Shown piece by piece: positions 44,901 through 55,294 of a stretch of DNA of 64,000 nucleotides. This stretch comes from Plantago ovata (lineage: Eukaryota > Streptophyta > Magnoliopsida > Lamiales > Plantaginaceae). A program made the position numbers and the translations under genes. The DNA lies in contig CM051458.1 of NCBI GenBank assembly GCA_028274465.1, positions 74,029,766 to 74,093,765 of the forward strand, in the 5' to 3' direction. The stretch's first letter is position 1, and each line of letters starts with the position of its first letter. Under the pieces are notes generated by a model, which ran no database searches, had not been told where the DNA came from, and was given only the letters and a program-made list of their open reading frames with translations.

Positions 44901-46416
44901 ACGTAGAGCGATGAGGATGGCTTCATATTCTGCTTCATTGTTGGAGACCGGGAAACTAAGAGTAACGGCTACTCTAGTTCAAACCCCTCCAGGACTCTTG
45001 AAGTATATTCCTATCCCGCCATTTTTTCCTGACGAGGATCCATCAACATGAAAGAATCCAGACGTCTCCGTGGTCGACCAGCTCTTTGGGTTTTGGAGAG
45101 ACGGTCTCCGCACCCTTTAGCTCGTCGTTTTCTCGGTCAGGAACACTTCATGCCTCTTTCTTTTGGTTTGGGACATTGCCTAAGCTCTTTTAAAAGCATC
45201 CTCCAGAGCTCGCATTGGTTGTTTTGATGGGATGCTCTTCGACCATCATCATAGCACTCTTTGTTGCTGAAGAGTTTTCCTCCAAAGTTCCTTTTGAGGG
45301 ATACTCCACGAGGAAGTCGGCTATGACTTGTGCTTTCTTGGCTACGGGTGCTTGTAGTCGATGTCGTACTCGCTTAGCTCAATCGCCCACCTTGCCATTC
45401 TTCCCGAATTTTCGGGCTTTCCGAGGACTTGCTTGAGAGGTTGCTTTGTCAAAACAATAACCTGTGAGCCCCAAAGTAGGGTTTTAGCCTCCTTGCCGTA
45501 TAAACGAGGGCAAAGGAAGCCTCTCGATATCCATGTACCGCGTTTCAGCCCCGGCAAGTACCATTGCTCAAGTAGTAGATGGGCAAGTGGTCATTCCCTG
45601 GATTCGCACCAAAACCGAGCTGATAGCTTCCCCGGTTGCTGCTAAGTACAGATAGAGTACCTCTCCATCCACGGTTTTGACAATAGAGGAGGAGCTAGTA
45701 GGTATTCTTTCAGCTTCTCGAAGGCTTCCTCGCACTCCTTGTCCACTCGAAGTGGCTGCTCTTCCTCAATACCCATGAAAAAAGGTAGATTTTTCTCGGC
45801 CGACCTTGAGATGAACCTACTCAATGCAATTGATTTTCCGCCAATTGTTGCACCTCATTGATTGGACTGAGGTTGGGAAGAATCGAGGAATGGCCTTTAT
45901 CTCTTTTCGGGGTGTGCTTCGATGCCTCTTTCGTCAACCAGGTAACCGAGGAACTTCCCCCCTTTGACCGCGAAGGTACACTTCGCGGGTGAGCTTCATG
46001 GCATACTTTCTCAAATTGAGAAAGCACTTTGTCAGGTAAGCTACATGTTGCTCCTCGGTCTTGCTCTGACGAGCATGTCATCACAGATACCCTCCATTGT
46101 TTTGCCGCCTCTTCCTGAACATCTTGGTGACCAGCCTTTGGTAGGTCGCTCCGCGTTCTAAGGCCAAATGGCATCACGTTGAAGCAATACACATTGCCGT
46201 TAGCGAAGAAGGCTGTTTAGGCACATCAATCTTTGGCCCATGTTGACCTGGTAGAAGCCCTGGTATGCTCCATGAAAACTCAGGAGGGCGCATCCAGCGG
46301 TGAAATCAACAAGCTGGTCGATCCTGGGGAGAGGGTATGGATCCTTCGGGCAAAACTTGTTGAGCCTTGTGAAATTGTTGCACATCGCCATTCCCGGACC
46401 CTTCTCCACGAGGAGG
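44901..46416 (-). pseudogene. Tat-like RT and first RNase H, decayed
   Basis: The minus strand has FTRLNKFCPKDPYPLPRIDQ (46409-46200, RT finger region), then MPFGLRTRSDLPKAGHQD (a damaged form of the segment before the RT active site; the canonical YXDD is not legible), AFEKLKEYLLAPPLLSKP and GRMARWAIELSEYDIDYKH from the Gypsy RNase H. At least four frame changes and several stops lie between these pieces. The frame enters the run of N at 46417, so RT N-terminus, protease and gag are unseen. Confidence 0.82.
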
Positions 46417-46516
46417 NNNNNNNNNNNNNNNNNNNNNNNNNNNNNNNNNNNNNNNNNNNNNNNNNNNNNNNNNNNNNNNNNNNNNNNNNNNNNNNNNNNN
46501 NNNNNNNNNNNNNNNN
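46417..46516. other. Assembly gap (100 N)
   Basis: Exactly 100 N, a conventional placeholder of unknown true size. By comparison with the element's structure, it should contain gag, protease, the primer-binding site and most of the 5' LTR. Confidence 0.95.
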
Positions 46517-46692
46517 AGCTTATTTTGAGGGTTGTCCTCCCAGTGATGGTCGGACCCTATGTTGGTCGATCCACACCTTAGTGACATACTTGGGTGTGGT
46601 CGTGCCCCTTGAGGGACGGCCTATGATGCTTTGTCGCGCTCTTAGACCGCTCCAGTTCGTACATGCGGACTGGACATATTTCAACCCTAACA
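46517..46692 (-). repeat. 5' LTR of the Tat-like element, edge only
   Basis: 176 bp identical by eye to 37389-37564. The rest of this LTR is inside or beyond the run of N. Confidence 0.88.
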
Positions 46693-46922
46693 CCACCCAA
46701 CAAACATTATATTCCCATAACTTTTAAGTAAGAGCAATAAACCGAAAACGGAAGACATGCATGAGAGTTCATAATTAATAAGCTTAAGCATGTGTCCTGA
46801 AATAAATTTACGCTACAAAGAAGTCATTCTGCAGCAAACAGTAAGTTCTAAATTCAGAAGCACTAGCACTGAGGTAAACCAGACTAGTCCAGCAAGGGTA
46901 AATACAAAAGGTGAAATACTAA
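46693..46922 (-). pseudogene. DMS3-like fragment, copy 3 (right part, intron only)
   Basis: Matches the DMS3-like intron at about 31443-31640 (CCCATAACTTTTAAGTAAGAG, then the segment around CACTGAGGTAAACCAGACTAG) with more divergence than between copies 1 and 2. Similarity ends near 46922, just before where the next exon would begin. Confidence 0.8.
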
Positions 46923-47159
46923 ACGTTTGTCATTATGCCAGAGCTGGAGGATCCGCAACGTTTGTAACCCTACCCACCTACCATGAAAGCTCAATCGTCT
47001 CACTACTTTGGAAACTACCATGGGCAAATTACAAGGCTATTTCACGTACTCTTGTAAGTCCGTTTTACTTTACTTGAGGTCTATGTTGCTTATAATGTTA
47101 CTTATCGCCTTGGTTGAAAAAACTATTTCATACTTCTTTAATGCTTTTGAAGAAACGCT
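46923..47159. other. Unassigned sequence
   Basis: No recognised element; ends at the poly-A side of the LINE. Confidence 0.4.
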
Positions 47160-48007
47160 TTTTTTTTTTTAACACACCAAACTTTTTCATTTATCAAACA
47201 AGAGGAGGAACAGCTGTTGGGTTATCCCGACACGATACGACCCTGGGATACCGCTTATTACAATCATTTTGCAGATAGCTAACTAACCAAGAAGGACATA
47301 TATATCCCATACATGAACACCACACCTATATGGATAGCAATTCAACTTGGACAAGACAATCTTGGAATCTACCACGCTCACAGCACCACTGCCGAGCTTG
47401 GACAAAATATATGCGACTCCATTACTTTCACGATATATACAGATCAGCTGCCAGTCCTCTATTTGATCGAGAAGGTGCCTAATGAGATCCAGAATCCGGC
47501 GATGTTACCATGCCGGAACCATGGTCCTGTTAACACAACCAACAACATAACTTGAGTCAGATTGAATCTCTACATATTTTATATTAAGCTGCACCAAAAA
47601 CAAAAGACCATAAAACAAACCATAAAATTCCGCCAGATTATTATCAGTAATGCCAAACAAACTGGAATTAGCCCGAATAAACTTACCGCATCTATCCCTA
47701 AGTATTGCCCCACAACCTGCCTTACCTGTAGTCTGGGGCACTAACCCATCAATATTTAAGACATTAGCATGATTTGAGACAGCCCCCCATTTACAGAATA
47801 TAGTGCACTGCCTTGGACCATTCCTAGGTGGGTAACAAATCCTACACTGTTTTAATAAAGATAAGACTAAAAGGTAAATTTCCCTACAACTAATAGTTTC
47901 CCCCCTTAAAATATAATTATTTCTACTATTCCAAATATTATAAGCCAACAAAGCCAATTTTGATTATCATCTTTAAGAGGGAACTCAGTAAACACTTGTA
48001 AAGGATT
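47160..48007 (-). mobile_element. LINE (L1-type) 3' end, 5'-truncated
   Basis: The minus strand encodes a plant LINE-type RNase H-like domain: NIWNSRNNYI, NIDGLVPQTTGKAGCGAILR, IQSDSSYVVGCVNR, then RILDLIRHLLDQIEDW and ICIYRESNGVAYI. A 3' UTR and a poly-A tail (T-run 47159-47171) follow. Candidate imperfect target duplications are TGCTTTTGAAGAAACGCT (47142-47159) and TGCATTTGAAGTAACTCT (48008-48025). The endonuclease and RT parts are missing, as usual for truncated insertions. A frame change separates the two RNase H pieces near 47505. Confidence 0.75.
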
Positions 48008-48025
48008 GCATTTGAAGTAACTCTT

Positions 48026-48736
48026 TTATAATTTGATTTGATACCCAATTGCTACTTAATTTATTTAGGAACTGATTCATGATGCAATTAAACCACAAAG
48101 ATGCATTTTCTTTTATTTATTTTCTTTTTGTCTATCGGATAGTTTGTAGCTAATTATATTACATTCCTAATAAATATAGAGTAGTCCAGCATCCTAATCC
48201 AATAATTAGTTTTTTTAACTATTGAAGTTACTATCAAAACCAAGTACTAATTGAAACTATGTGAGATCTTCATTACGACTCCAAAAAACAATTCAGTACA
48301 ATATAGCCGACGAAAATGTCCACACCAACCCAATCACCTAACAAAACCTAGCTAGATCAACCAACCAATACAGGGCAAGAAAACATCAAAGCAAAACATC
48401 ACAGAAATTATCATAAGTGAAATCAGCCAAAAATCAGTTTATGGACAGGCTCATGCATCTTTGGGAACTGATTGTTGCGCTGCACTATCACTTGCATACA
48501 ATACAATATGCTCAAACAACTAACCTTCCTTTCCGTAATTATAAACACAATATCCTCCAAATGAGCAAAGAATATGTTGCTGGCAACTCACTGATGACAA
48601 CACTCCGAACTCAGCTCGCAAATATCTGATTGATAATGGATTTGGATGAAAATAAAAGGTTCACGAGTTTACAACCTGAACAATAATGTGATGATGATGC
48701 AATTACAATGACAAAACTATTGATGAAGACAGTAAT
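48026..48736. other. AT-rich unassigned sequence
   Basis: No coding or repeat signal was recognised. Confidence 0.4.
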
Positions 48737-49020
48737 TGTTAGGAAACTTGTAATTTTGATGAGCAATTAACCATGCTAAATTAAGGAAAGTCCAGTAACT
48801 AGTACTCTTAAGGTCCATAGGAATTTAGAATTTTAAGGACATTGTAAAAGAGGAACGTTTGCTGAAGACTTAGATTAGATGCTAGATAGGTTGGTTGTAA
48901 AGCTTATGATGTATCTTGTTTTCTGAAAAGAAAATAACCTATTGAAGCATTTGCTGATGATGTACTTTGTTTTTACAAACAAACTATTGAAGCATTTAGA
49001 ACCGCTCAGAATCTTGAATA
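48737..49020 (+). repeat. Copia-B LTR start, inverted fragment
   Basis: Begins TGTTAGGAAACTTG and follows the LTR consensus for about 280 bp in + orientation, opposite to Copia-B2, which starts just to its right. It includes an extra copy of a segment around TGATGTA (48908 and 48958). It is not the expected 3' LTR of B2, which would read in minus orientation. Confidence 0.8.
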
Positions 49021-49076
49021 CCTGAGAGATCTTTTGGTAAAATCTGAGAGATGAGCTTTTGCTCTTTTTTTTTTTT

Positions 49077-49375
49077 TGAGTTCCCGTCTCAGAAAATTCC
49101 TTTGATACTTGAATACCTGTTTCAGTATCTTTTGATTGTCTGAGTACCCGTCTCAGCAATCCTTAAGTTCTTTCTCTTACTGAGTGCCTGTCTCAGCAAG
49201 TGATCAAGTTTCCTAACAAATACCCGTTTTGAAGGAATTATTTGCTGAATGCCTGTTTCAGCAATCATGTAGTGACTTATCATTTCTTAGAAGAAACTAG
49301 TGACTGAGTCTTTTAGACAGGAATACTTTGGCTTGCTGAATACCTGTTTCAGCATTCTGCCAAGTGTATCCTTTA
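49077..49375 (-). repeat. Palindrome array after Copia-B2 pol
   Basis: Seven or eight variants of CTGAATACCTGTTTCAG (+ strand reading) in 300 bp, the counterpart of 8063-8445 in Copia-A. Several keep both CTGA and TCAG arms while the centre varies. Confidence 0.78.
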
Positions 49376-50731
49376 TTGAGGTAGTTCAATCAATCCAAGG
49401 TTATACCTTAGCATTGCGAACCTATTATCCGGTAGGGGCTTGGTGAAGATGTCAGCAAGCTGATCTTCGGTTCCTACTTTCACAACCTCAATATCACCTT
49501 TTTCCACATGATCTCTAATGAAATGATGTCTAATATCAATGTGCTTGGTCCTAGAGTGAAACTTAGGATTTTGCGTAATTGCAATAGCACTTCTATTATC
49601 ACAAAAGATTGGTGTTTTCTTTGCAGAAATACCATAATCTCTTAATTGTTGCTGAATCCATAGGATTTGAGCTGTGCAACAACCAGCTGCAATGTATTCA
49701 GATTCAGTAGATGAATTGGCGACACAAGTTTGCTTCTTGCTGAACCATGATATTAATCTAGTACCTAAAAACTGACAAGTTCCAGAGGTACTTTTTCTAT
49801 CAAGAGTTGATCCTCCATGATCAGCATCAGAATAGCCAACCAATTCAAGTCCATAATCTTTAGGATACCATAATCCAACATTGACTGTACCTTTAACATA
49901 TTTCAGTATCTTGATTGCCTTTTTGTAGTGTGATTCTCTTGGATCAGATTGGAATCTTGCACACACACAAACAGCATACTGAATGTCAGGTCTACTTGCT
50001 GTTAGATACAACAAGGAACCAATGAGCTTCCTATACTTGTGTTCTTCAACACTTTTGTCCTCTTTAGTATAGCCCAATTTGGTACCAACACTCATAGGGA
50101 TCTTTTCAGGTTTCTCATCCTCTTTGATCCTAAACTTTATGAGCATTTCTTTCGCATACTTTTCTTGATTTATGAATATTCCATCTTTGAGTTGCTTGAC
50201 TTGCAATCCTAGGAAATAATTCAATTTTCCCATCATACTCATTTCAAACTTATTTGTCATGAATTTGGCAAAATCATCACAAAGTTGCTTGTCCTTAGAT
50301 CCAAAAATTATGTCATCCACATAAATTTGAACTAAGAGTATTTTACCATCATGGTTCATGGTAAATAAGGTTTTGTCAACTTCACCTTTCTTGAAACCAT
50401 TTTCCAGCAAGAACTTAGCCAAGGTATCATACCATGCTCTTGGTGCTTGCTTTAGACCATATACAACTTTCTGAAGCTTGTATACCATCTTGATTTCTGA
50501 GGGAAGTTCAAAGCCAGGGGGTTGTTCTAGGTAGACTTCTTCAGCAAGTTCACCATTTAAGAATGCACTTTTAACATCCATTTGGTAAACAATGAAGTCA
50601 TTGTGAGCAGCAAATGCTAAGAAAAGCCTAATTGCATCCAATCTTGCAACTAGTGCATAAGACTCATCATAGTCCAATCCTTCAGTCTGACAGTAACCTT
50701 GAGCAACTAAGCGTGTTTTATTTCTTGTAAC
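49373..50731 (-). CDS. pol: Copia-B2 RT and RNase H
   Basis: The open frame continues the polyprotein after a stop at 50732-50734. RT motifs: [33 protein letters not shown] and the catalytic [13 protein letters not shown]. RNase H motifs: [50 protein letters not shown] and [12 protein letters not shown], ending ELPQ at 49373. All catalytic residues I can check are present. It makes cDNA from element RNA and removes the RNA strand. The nonsense codon upstream separates it from integrase; otherwise the frame is clean over about 430 residues from the first ATG at 50677. Confidence 0.9.
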   Translation of the reverse strand, partial: VTRNKTRLVAQGYCQTEGLDYDESYALVARLDAIRLFLAFAAHNDFIVYQMDVKSAFLNGELAEEVYLEQPPGFELPSEIKMVYKLQKVVYGLKQAPRAWYDTLAKFLLENGFKKGEVDKTLFTMNHDGKILLVQIYVDDIIFGSKDKQLCDDFAKFMTNKFEMSMMGKLNYFLGLQVKQLKDGIFINQEKYAKEMLIKFRIKEDEKPEKIPMSVGTKLGYTKEDKSVEEHKYRKLIGSLLYLTASRPDIQYAVCVCARFQSDPRESHYKKAIKILKYVKGTVNVGLWYPKDYGLELVGYSDADHGGSTLDRKSTSGTCQFLGTRLISWFSKKQTCVANSSTESEYIAAGCCTAQILWIQQQLRDYGISAKKTPIFCDNRSAIAITQNPKFHSRTKHIDIRHHFIRDHVEKGDIEVVKVGTEDQLADIFTKPLPDNRFAMLRYNLGLIELPQ

Positions 50732-52756
50732 TTAACCAGACTCGCTAAGCTTGTTTCTGAACACCCACTTTGTACCAATAGCTTTCTTGTCTTCAGCAAG
50801 TGGCACAAGTTTCCAGACTTTGTTCCTTTCAAATTGATCCAGTTCTTCTTGCATTGCCTTTATCCATTTGGAATGCTTTAAAGCTTCTTCTATGGTTTTA
50901 GGTTCAATTTCTGAAACAAAGCAAGAGAACAGTGATTCTACTTCTACGACATTTGCTTCTTCAGCAAGTCCATGAGTAGCTTTGGATCTAGTCACTTGGT
51001 ATTTATTAATATCGCCAATCATATCCGTAGAGGGATGATCTCTAATCCATTTATTAACAGGTTTTCTGTTTGTTGGATCAGGATATGTTTGCTCATCAGC
51101 ATGTGACTCTTCAGTATGTACTTGTTCAGTACTACTGGGAATTTGTGTTTCTGCTGAGATTTGTTCGTCAGCAACTGCTTGTTCAGCATTGCTAGATTGA
51201 CGTATTTCATCAGCAGGCACTGGAGATTGCGTAATTTCAGCAACTTCCGGAGCAACTGCGTCTTTTGCTGGAAATTCTTTGTCGTGAACTATATTTATCT
51301 TGTCATGACTCGGGGGAGGAGAGTCATTGCCAGAATCATCATTTAGTTCAATTGACTTGATTTGCCTAGCATCAGATTCAGTTCTTTGCTCATGTATGAT
51401 TAGCTTTTTCATACATTCTGATATTTCTTCTTCAGCAGGCACACCTTGTGACTTTTCGTAGAATACAACATGCATAGATTCTTCAATCTTTTGTGCCTTT
51501 TTGTTGTAAACTCTATAAGCTTTACTATGTAAGGAGTAGCCAAGAAATATCGCTTCGTCTGCCTTTGGTTGAAATGTTCTTAGGTATTCTCTACCATTGT
51601 TCAGAACGAAACATTTGCAACCAAATACTCTTAGATGAGTGATGTTAGGAGGTCTTCCAACAAACAATTCATAAGGAGTTTTGTTGTATTCCTTAGTAAT
51701 CAAACATCTGTTTTGAGTATACCAGGCGGTATTAATCGCTTCAACCCAATAAGCCTCACTTATTTCAGTGTCAGCAAGCATTGTTCTTGCGGCTTCTTTT
51801 AGGGTACGATTCTTCCGTTCAGCAACACCATTTTGCTGTGGTGTTCTTCCTGAGGATAACTGATGTTGAATACCTTTTAAGGTACAATATTCAGTTATGT
51901 ACTGGTTTACACACTCAGTACCATGGTCTGTCCTTATGACTTTTACCTTGTCATTCTTCATGACTTCAAGCTTATTCAGCAAGTTAGGTTCAGTCTTGGT
52001 TTCAGATTTGTGCTTGATGAATACTACCCAAGTGAATCTTGAATAGTCATCTACCACGACTAGACCATACTTCTTACCAGCATAGCTTGTTGAAGAAGAT
52101 TCAAACAAGTCCATGTGCAAGAGTTGTAAAGGTTTTGTAGTTGACGGTACTGCCTTGTTCTTGAAAGAAGATTTGGTTTGCTTTCCTTGCTGACATGCAT
52201 TGCAAACACCATCCTTCTTAAAAGTAACCCTAGGTAATCCAACTACAAGTGCCTTTTTAGACAGCTTATTCAGCGTCTTGAAGTTTAGATGACTTGTTCG
52301 TTTATGCCATAACCATGCTGTTTCAGCAAGGCAATCATGATCTGAGACAAGGCATTTTTCAACGTTTGCTGAAGACCAATCAACGGTGTACAAGCCTCCT
52401 GATCTTCTTGCAATCATTATTACCTTTTTAGTCTCAAAATCTACAAGTTTACATTCATCACTTTTAATTTCGATGAAGTATCCTTTGTCAGCAAACTGAC
52501 TCATGCTGAAAAGGTTAAACTTGAGATTTTTGACATAAAGAACTCCAGTAATGGTTATGCATCCTAACTTCACATCACCATAGCCTTTTGTAGATCCGGA
52601 GCCTCCACCAGCAAACCTTATTGTTGGACCTTTAGACCACCGTCTATAGTTTATAAGGTTACTCTTGTTGCCCGTCATGTGCTTTCCACAACCACTATCA
52701 AAGTGCCAGATTGCATCGTTTGTCTCTGTGGCTAAAGTCTGCACAATCAAGAGCAA
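50732..52756 (-). CDS. pol: Copia-B2 protease, integrase and start of RT
   Basis: 674 residues. It opens with the aspartic protease site (WHFDSGCGKHMTG, Asp near residue 20), then the GAG-pre-integrase zinc finger (WLWHKRTSHLNFKTLNKL, CNACQQGK), then the integrase core with all three acids: HMDLFESS, IRTDHGTEC and NGVAERKN. The segment FLGYSLHSKAYRVYNKKAQ and a Ser/Glu-rich linker follow, then the first RT block, LDQFERNKVWKLVPLAEDKK. It ends at TAA (50732-50734). The first codon counted, TTG at 52756, is not a real start: the frame is normally reached from gag, whose stop at 52762-52764 lies in a different frame. A ribosomal frameshift or a small indel are the options. Confidence 0.88.
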   Translation of the reverse strand: MLLIVQTLATETNDAIWHFDSGCGKHMTGNKSNLINYRRWSKGPTIRFAGGGSGSTKGYGDVKLGCITITGVLYVKNLKFNLFSMSQFADKGYFIEIKSDECKLVDFETKKVIMIARRSGGLYTVDWSSANVEKCLVSDHDCLAETAWLWHKRTSHLNFKTLNKLSKKALVVGLPRVTFKKDGVCNACQQGKQTKSSFKNKAVPSTTKPLQLLHMDLFESSSTSYAGKKYGLVVVDDYSRFTWVVFIKHKSETKTEPNLLNKLEVMKNDKVKVIRTDHGTECVNQYITEYCTLKGIQHQLSSGRTPQQNGVAERKNRTLKEAARTMLADTEISEAYWVEAINTAWYTQNRCLITKEYNKTPYELFVGRPPNITHLRVFGCKCFVLNNGREYLRTFQPKADEAIFLGYSLHSKAYRVYNKKAQKIEESMHVVFYEKSQGVPAEEEISECMKKLIIHEQRTESDARQIKSIELNDDSGNDSPPPSHDKINIVHDKEFPAKDAVAPEVAEITQSPVPADEIRQSSNAEQAVADEQISAETQIPSSTEQVHTEESHADEQTYPDPTNRKPVNKWIRDHPSTDMIGDINKYQVTRSKATHGLAEEANVVEVESLFSCFVSEIEPKTIEEALKHSKWIKAMQEELDQFERNKVWKLVPLAEDKKAIGTKWVFRNKLSESG

Positions 52757-52761
52757 ACAAG

Positions 52762-55182
52762 TTAATTATACAATGATGGATGTCCATTAACATGTTCAAG
52801 AATGCGTCCAGTGGAAACCCAAGTCTGAAGTTTTTCAACTTTGACTTGTTTTCTACTTGCTGAGGAACTAGGAGGATTTGAGCTGAAAGACTTTTGACTC
52901 GTGCTGGTCAAATCCACTTTCTGATGTGGTGTCTTGCTCTGTTGACCTTTTTGCTGAACATACTTTTCAGTAAGTTCTTTTCTAGCAAGGTTCCTTCTAG
53001 TCCTAGCATTGGGAGTCTTTTCAGAACTCTTAGGCTTGATTTTCTTCATCTCTTTGAAGTATCTTTGCTGACTTTGCTTGTACTCATGAAAGAGTTGACT
53101 TTGCTTGGTTTTGAAACCTAGTCCACTTTTCGGAGAATGCGGAGCTTTAGCTTCAGCAACCTTACTTGATTCAGGTTTGTCAGCAAAGGACTTCTGATTA
53201 CTTTTAGTAATCTTGCCTTTAGTCTTAACAATTTGCTTTTCAGCAACTTGTCTGGCGGAATGCTTTACAGCATTCTTCTTCTTTCCAGTTTGCTTTTCAG
53301 CAACCTGTTTTCCTTTTAAAGTCTTGTTGCTTTGAGTAGCAACAGCGGGCTTTATGGTCATAGGTACTTGATTGCATGTTTCAGCAACCTTAGTTTGACC
53401 AAACTGATAGATTTCTGGTGGACTACTATCAGTAGCACGTACAAAGGAGATAGGTAATTTATCTTTTCTCAAGATTTCTACGTTGTCACCTTCGCACGTT
53501 GCTCCTAAACCTTCTTTCTGAGATGGATCTCTCAAATAAGAGTTTAGTTCAGTCAGCGTATTACTTGCTTCCACATAGGATTTGAAATTGATTTTCACCT
53601 TTTTCATTTCTTGGATTTCAGCAAGTAACTTTAGAATTGAGGACTGATATTCTTCCAATTCTAATGCCATTTGAGAATATTTCTCTGCAGCCTCAGCAAT
53701 CAACTTCTTAAGACGCCTTATTTCAGCATCCTTTTCTTCTGTTTCTTCTTTCAGCAAGACGTACTTTTCAGTAGTCTGCTTGGTCAGAGTTTCAGCAACT
53801 TGTAGTTTCTCTTGCTGTTTGCTGAGAGTTTTCTCAAATCTTTCGATTTCTCCTTCAATCTTGTCAAGGTCAATCTCGTCTTCACTTTCTGAGTCTGAGT
53901 CAGAGATAGAGTTGTTTACCTGACCGGCCATGAGGCAGAATTCGTAGTTTGACACATCTGGATAAGCTTCCATAGCTATTCCACAAACTTCTTTGCCAAT
54001 CTCCACGTCTAGAGTGGCTTCTTCATCGTCGGTGTCAGAACTTTCATCCTCACTGTCTTCGGAGCTAGTATCAATACATAATGCATCGATTTTTGCTTGA
54101 AGCTTCTTCTTTTCTTCAGCAATAAAAGCTCTTTTGAACTTCTTCTTCTTTTCAGCAGATTTGCCTTTCAGCAAAGGACAATTAGCTTTGAAGTGTCCAG
54201 GCTTTTTGCAGTAAAAACATAGATCATTTCCAACTGCTGGTTCTTCTGATGATGTAGCTTGCTGAGCTTGCTTGTTCAGCGAGCTAGTATCATTCTTGTA
54301 CTTATGGTAGTTGTTACCAAGATGCTTTTTCAGCTTCTCTTTTGCTTTTCGCCTTTCAAGTTCCTTGCTGATGAATTTCTTCATGTTTTTGACAACCAAA
54401 GCATTTTCATCAGTAGGTTCTTTTTCATTCTTCTTTTTAGAAGATGACGGCTTTGCAGCAAGAGCAATGTTTTGCGATTTTTCAGCAAATACACTTTCTC
54501 TTTGCTTTGTCTCATAGTTGACAGTAGCAAGATGAGAGAACAACTCCATTGGTGTAATGTCTGGCATTCCTTGATTATAATAGAAATTCTGAGTGTGGAT
54601 CCATTCTTGATTCAAACTTCTGATGATAGTTTTCACTTTCTCAGAATCTGAATAAAGGTTTCCAACACCCAATGCTGCCATTTCACTAACAAGAGTTGTG
54701 AATCTGAAGTCCAAGTCTTCCAGTGACTCGTTTGCACCTTGCTTAAAGTTTTGAAACTTTAATTTAAGTACTTCAAGTTTGTTTTCCTTGGTCTTGTCAG
54801 ATCCAGCACAAAGATCTTGAACCATTTTCCAAGCTTCCTTTGCAGTCTTAGCACCCCACAGTTTGCACTGTATGGTATCCGGAGTTGATCGAATGATGAT
54901 ATTTCTTGCTTGGCCATCAAGACGGAATCTCTTAGCTTCGTCAGAAGTCCATTCCTCTCTTGGTTTTGGCACAACCGTATCTGATGGTTCGCCTAGGATG
55001 GTTTCCTTTCCAGCTTCAGTGGTCTTGTGAGGGAAACTCCTTTCAACCTTGGTGATCTTGATAGGTCCATCATTAATGACGGTGACCATCTCATCACTAA
55101 TGGCCTCAAGATGTAGCATCATGTTGTTTCGCCATTTCTCGTAATTTTCCAGCTTCAGCAAGGGAGCATCTCCTAAAGACAT
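52762..55182 (-). CDS. gag: Copia-B2 gag with coiled-coil tail
   Basis: 806 residues from MSLGDAPLLKLENYEKW. The capsid-type domain (about 15-260) contains CKLWGAKTAKEAWKMVQDL and NFKQGANESLEDLDFRF; the zinc knuckle CFYCKKPGHFKANC is at about 322-335. An acidic stretch (DTSSEDSEDESSDTDDEE) and a coiled coil follow (about 455-560, IEGEIERFEKTLSKQQEKLQ), then a very basic Lys/Gln/Ser-rich tail ending VNGHPSLYN. Unusually long gag with a C-terminal coiled coil is a Sirevirus trait. The Val-Ala-Glu pairs of the tail arise from the TTGCTGA motif common throughout this family. The ATG lies 100 bp after the primer-binding site. Confidence 0.9.
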   Translation of the reverse strand: MSLGDAPLLKLENYEKWRNNMMLHLEAISDEMVTVINDGPIKITKVERSFPHKTTEAGKETILGEPSDTVVPKPREEWTSDEAKRFRLDGQARNIIIRSTPDTIQCKLWGAKTAKEAWKMVQDLCAGSDKTKENKLEVLKLKFQNFKQGANESLEDLDFRFTTLVSEMAALGVGNLYSDSEKVKTIIRSLNQEWIHTQNFYYNQGMPDITPMELFSHLATVNYETKQRESVFAEKSQNIALAAKPSSSKKKNEKEPTDENALVVKNMKKFISKELERRKAKEKLKKHLGNNYHKYKNDTSSLNKQAQQATSSEEPAVGNDLCFYCKKPGHFKANCPLLKGKSAEKKKKFKRAFIAEEKKKLQAKIDALCIDTSSEDSEDESSDTDDEEATLDVEIGKEVCGIAMEAYPDVSNYEFCLMAGQVNNSISDSDSESEDEIDLDKIEGEIERFEKTLSKQQEKLQVAETLTKQTTEKYVLLKEETEEKDAEIRRLKKLIAEAAEKYSQMALELEEYQSSILKLLAEIQEMKKVKINFKSYVEASNTLTELNSYLRDPSQKEGLGATCEGDNVEILRKDKLPISFVRATDSSPPEIYQFGQTKVAETCNQVPMTIKPAVATQSNKTLKGKQVAEKQTGKKKNAVKHSARQVAEKQIVKTKGKITKSNQKSFADKPESSKVAEAKAPHSPKSGLGFKTKQSQLFHEYKQSQQRYFKEMKKIKPKSSEKTPNARTRRNLARKELTEKYVQQKGQQSKTPHQKVDLTSTSQKSFSSNPPSSSASRKQVKVEKLQTWVSTGRILEHVNGHPSLYN

Positions 55183-55281
55183 CCTGTCAACAAAGCACTA
55201 CCAAACTGATCAAGTGAGAGTGATTTACGGAAAGCACCTAAGGGGATCTAGGTTCAGTGCAGAAGGTTAAAGAACCTCCTT

Positions 55282-55292
55282 CTCTGATACCA
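55282..55292 (-). other. Primer-binding site of Copia-B2
   Basis: The minus strand reads TGGTATCAGAG, two bases inside the 5' LTR; initiator methionine tRNA type. Confidence 0.87.
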
Positions 55293-55294
55293 CT

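Larger units (their letters stand above)
36812..46692 (-). mobile_element. Tat-lineage Gypsy retrotransposon with antisense gene
   Basis: Minus-strand element: 3' LTR 36812-37564, polypurine tract 37565-37577, 3' region with 137-bp repeats, an antisense multi-exon gene (38509-42675, + strand), decayed pol (43244-46416), an assembly gap (46417-46516) and the inner-truncated 5' LTR 46517-46692. The ends read TGTTGAAGGG and CCCTAACA. The flanks are CCACA (36807-36811) and CCACC (46693-46697), a 4-of-5 target duplication. A second RNase H domain before integrase and an antisense ORF before the 3' LTR are known Tat-lineage traits (Grande, Retand, Ogre). The gap hides gag and protease, so autonomy cannot be judged. 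Confidence 0.88.
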
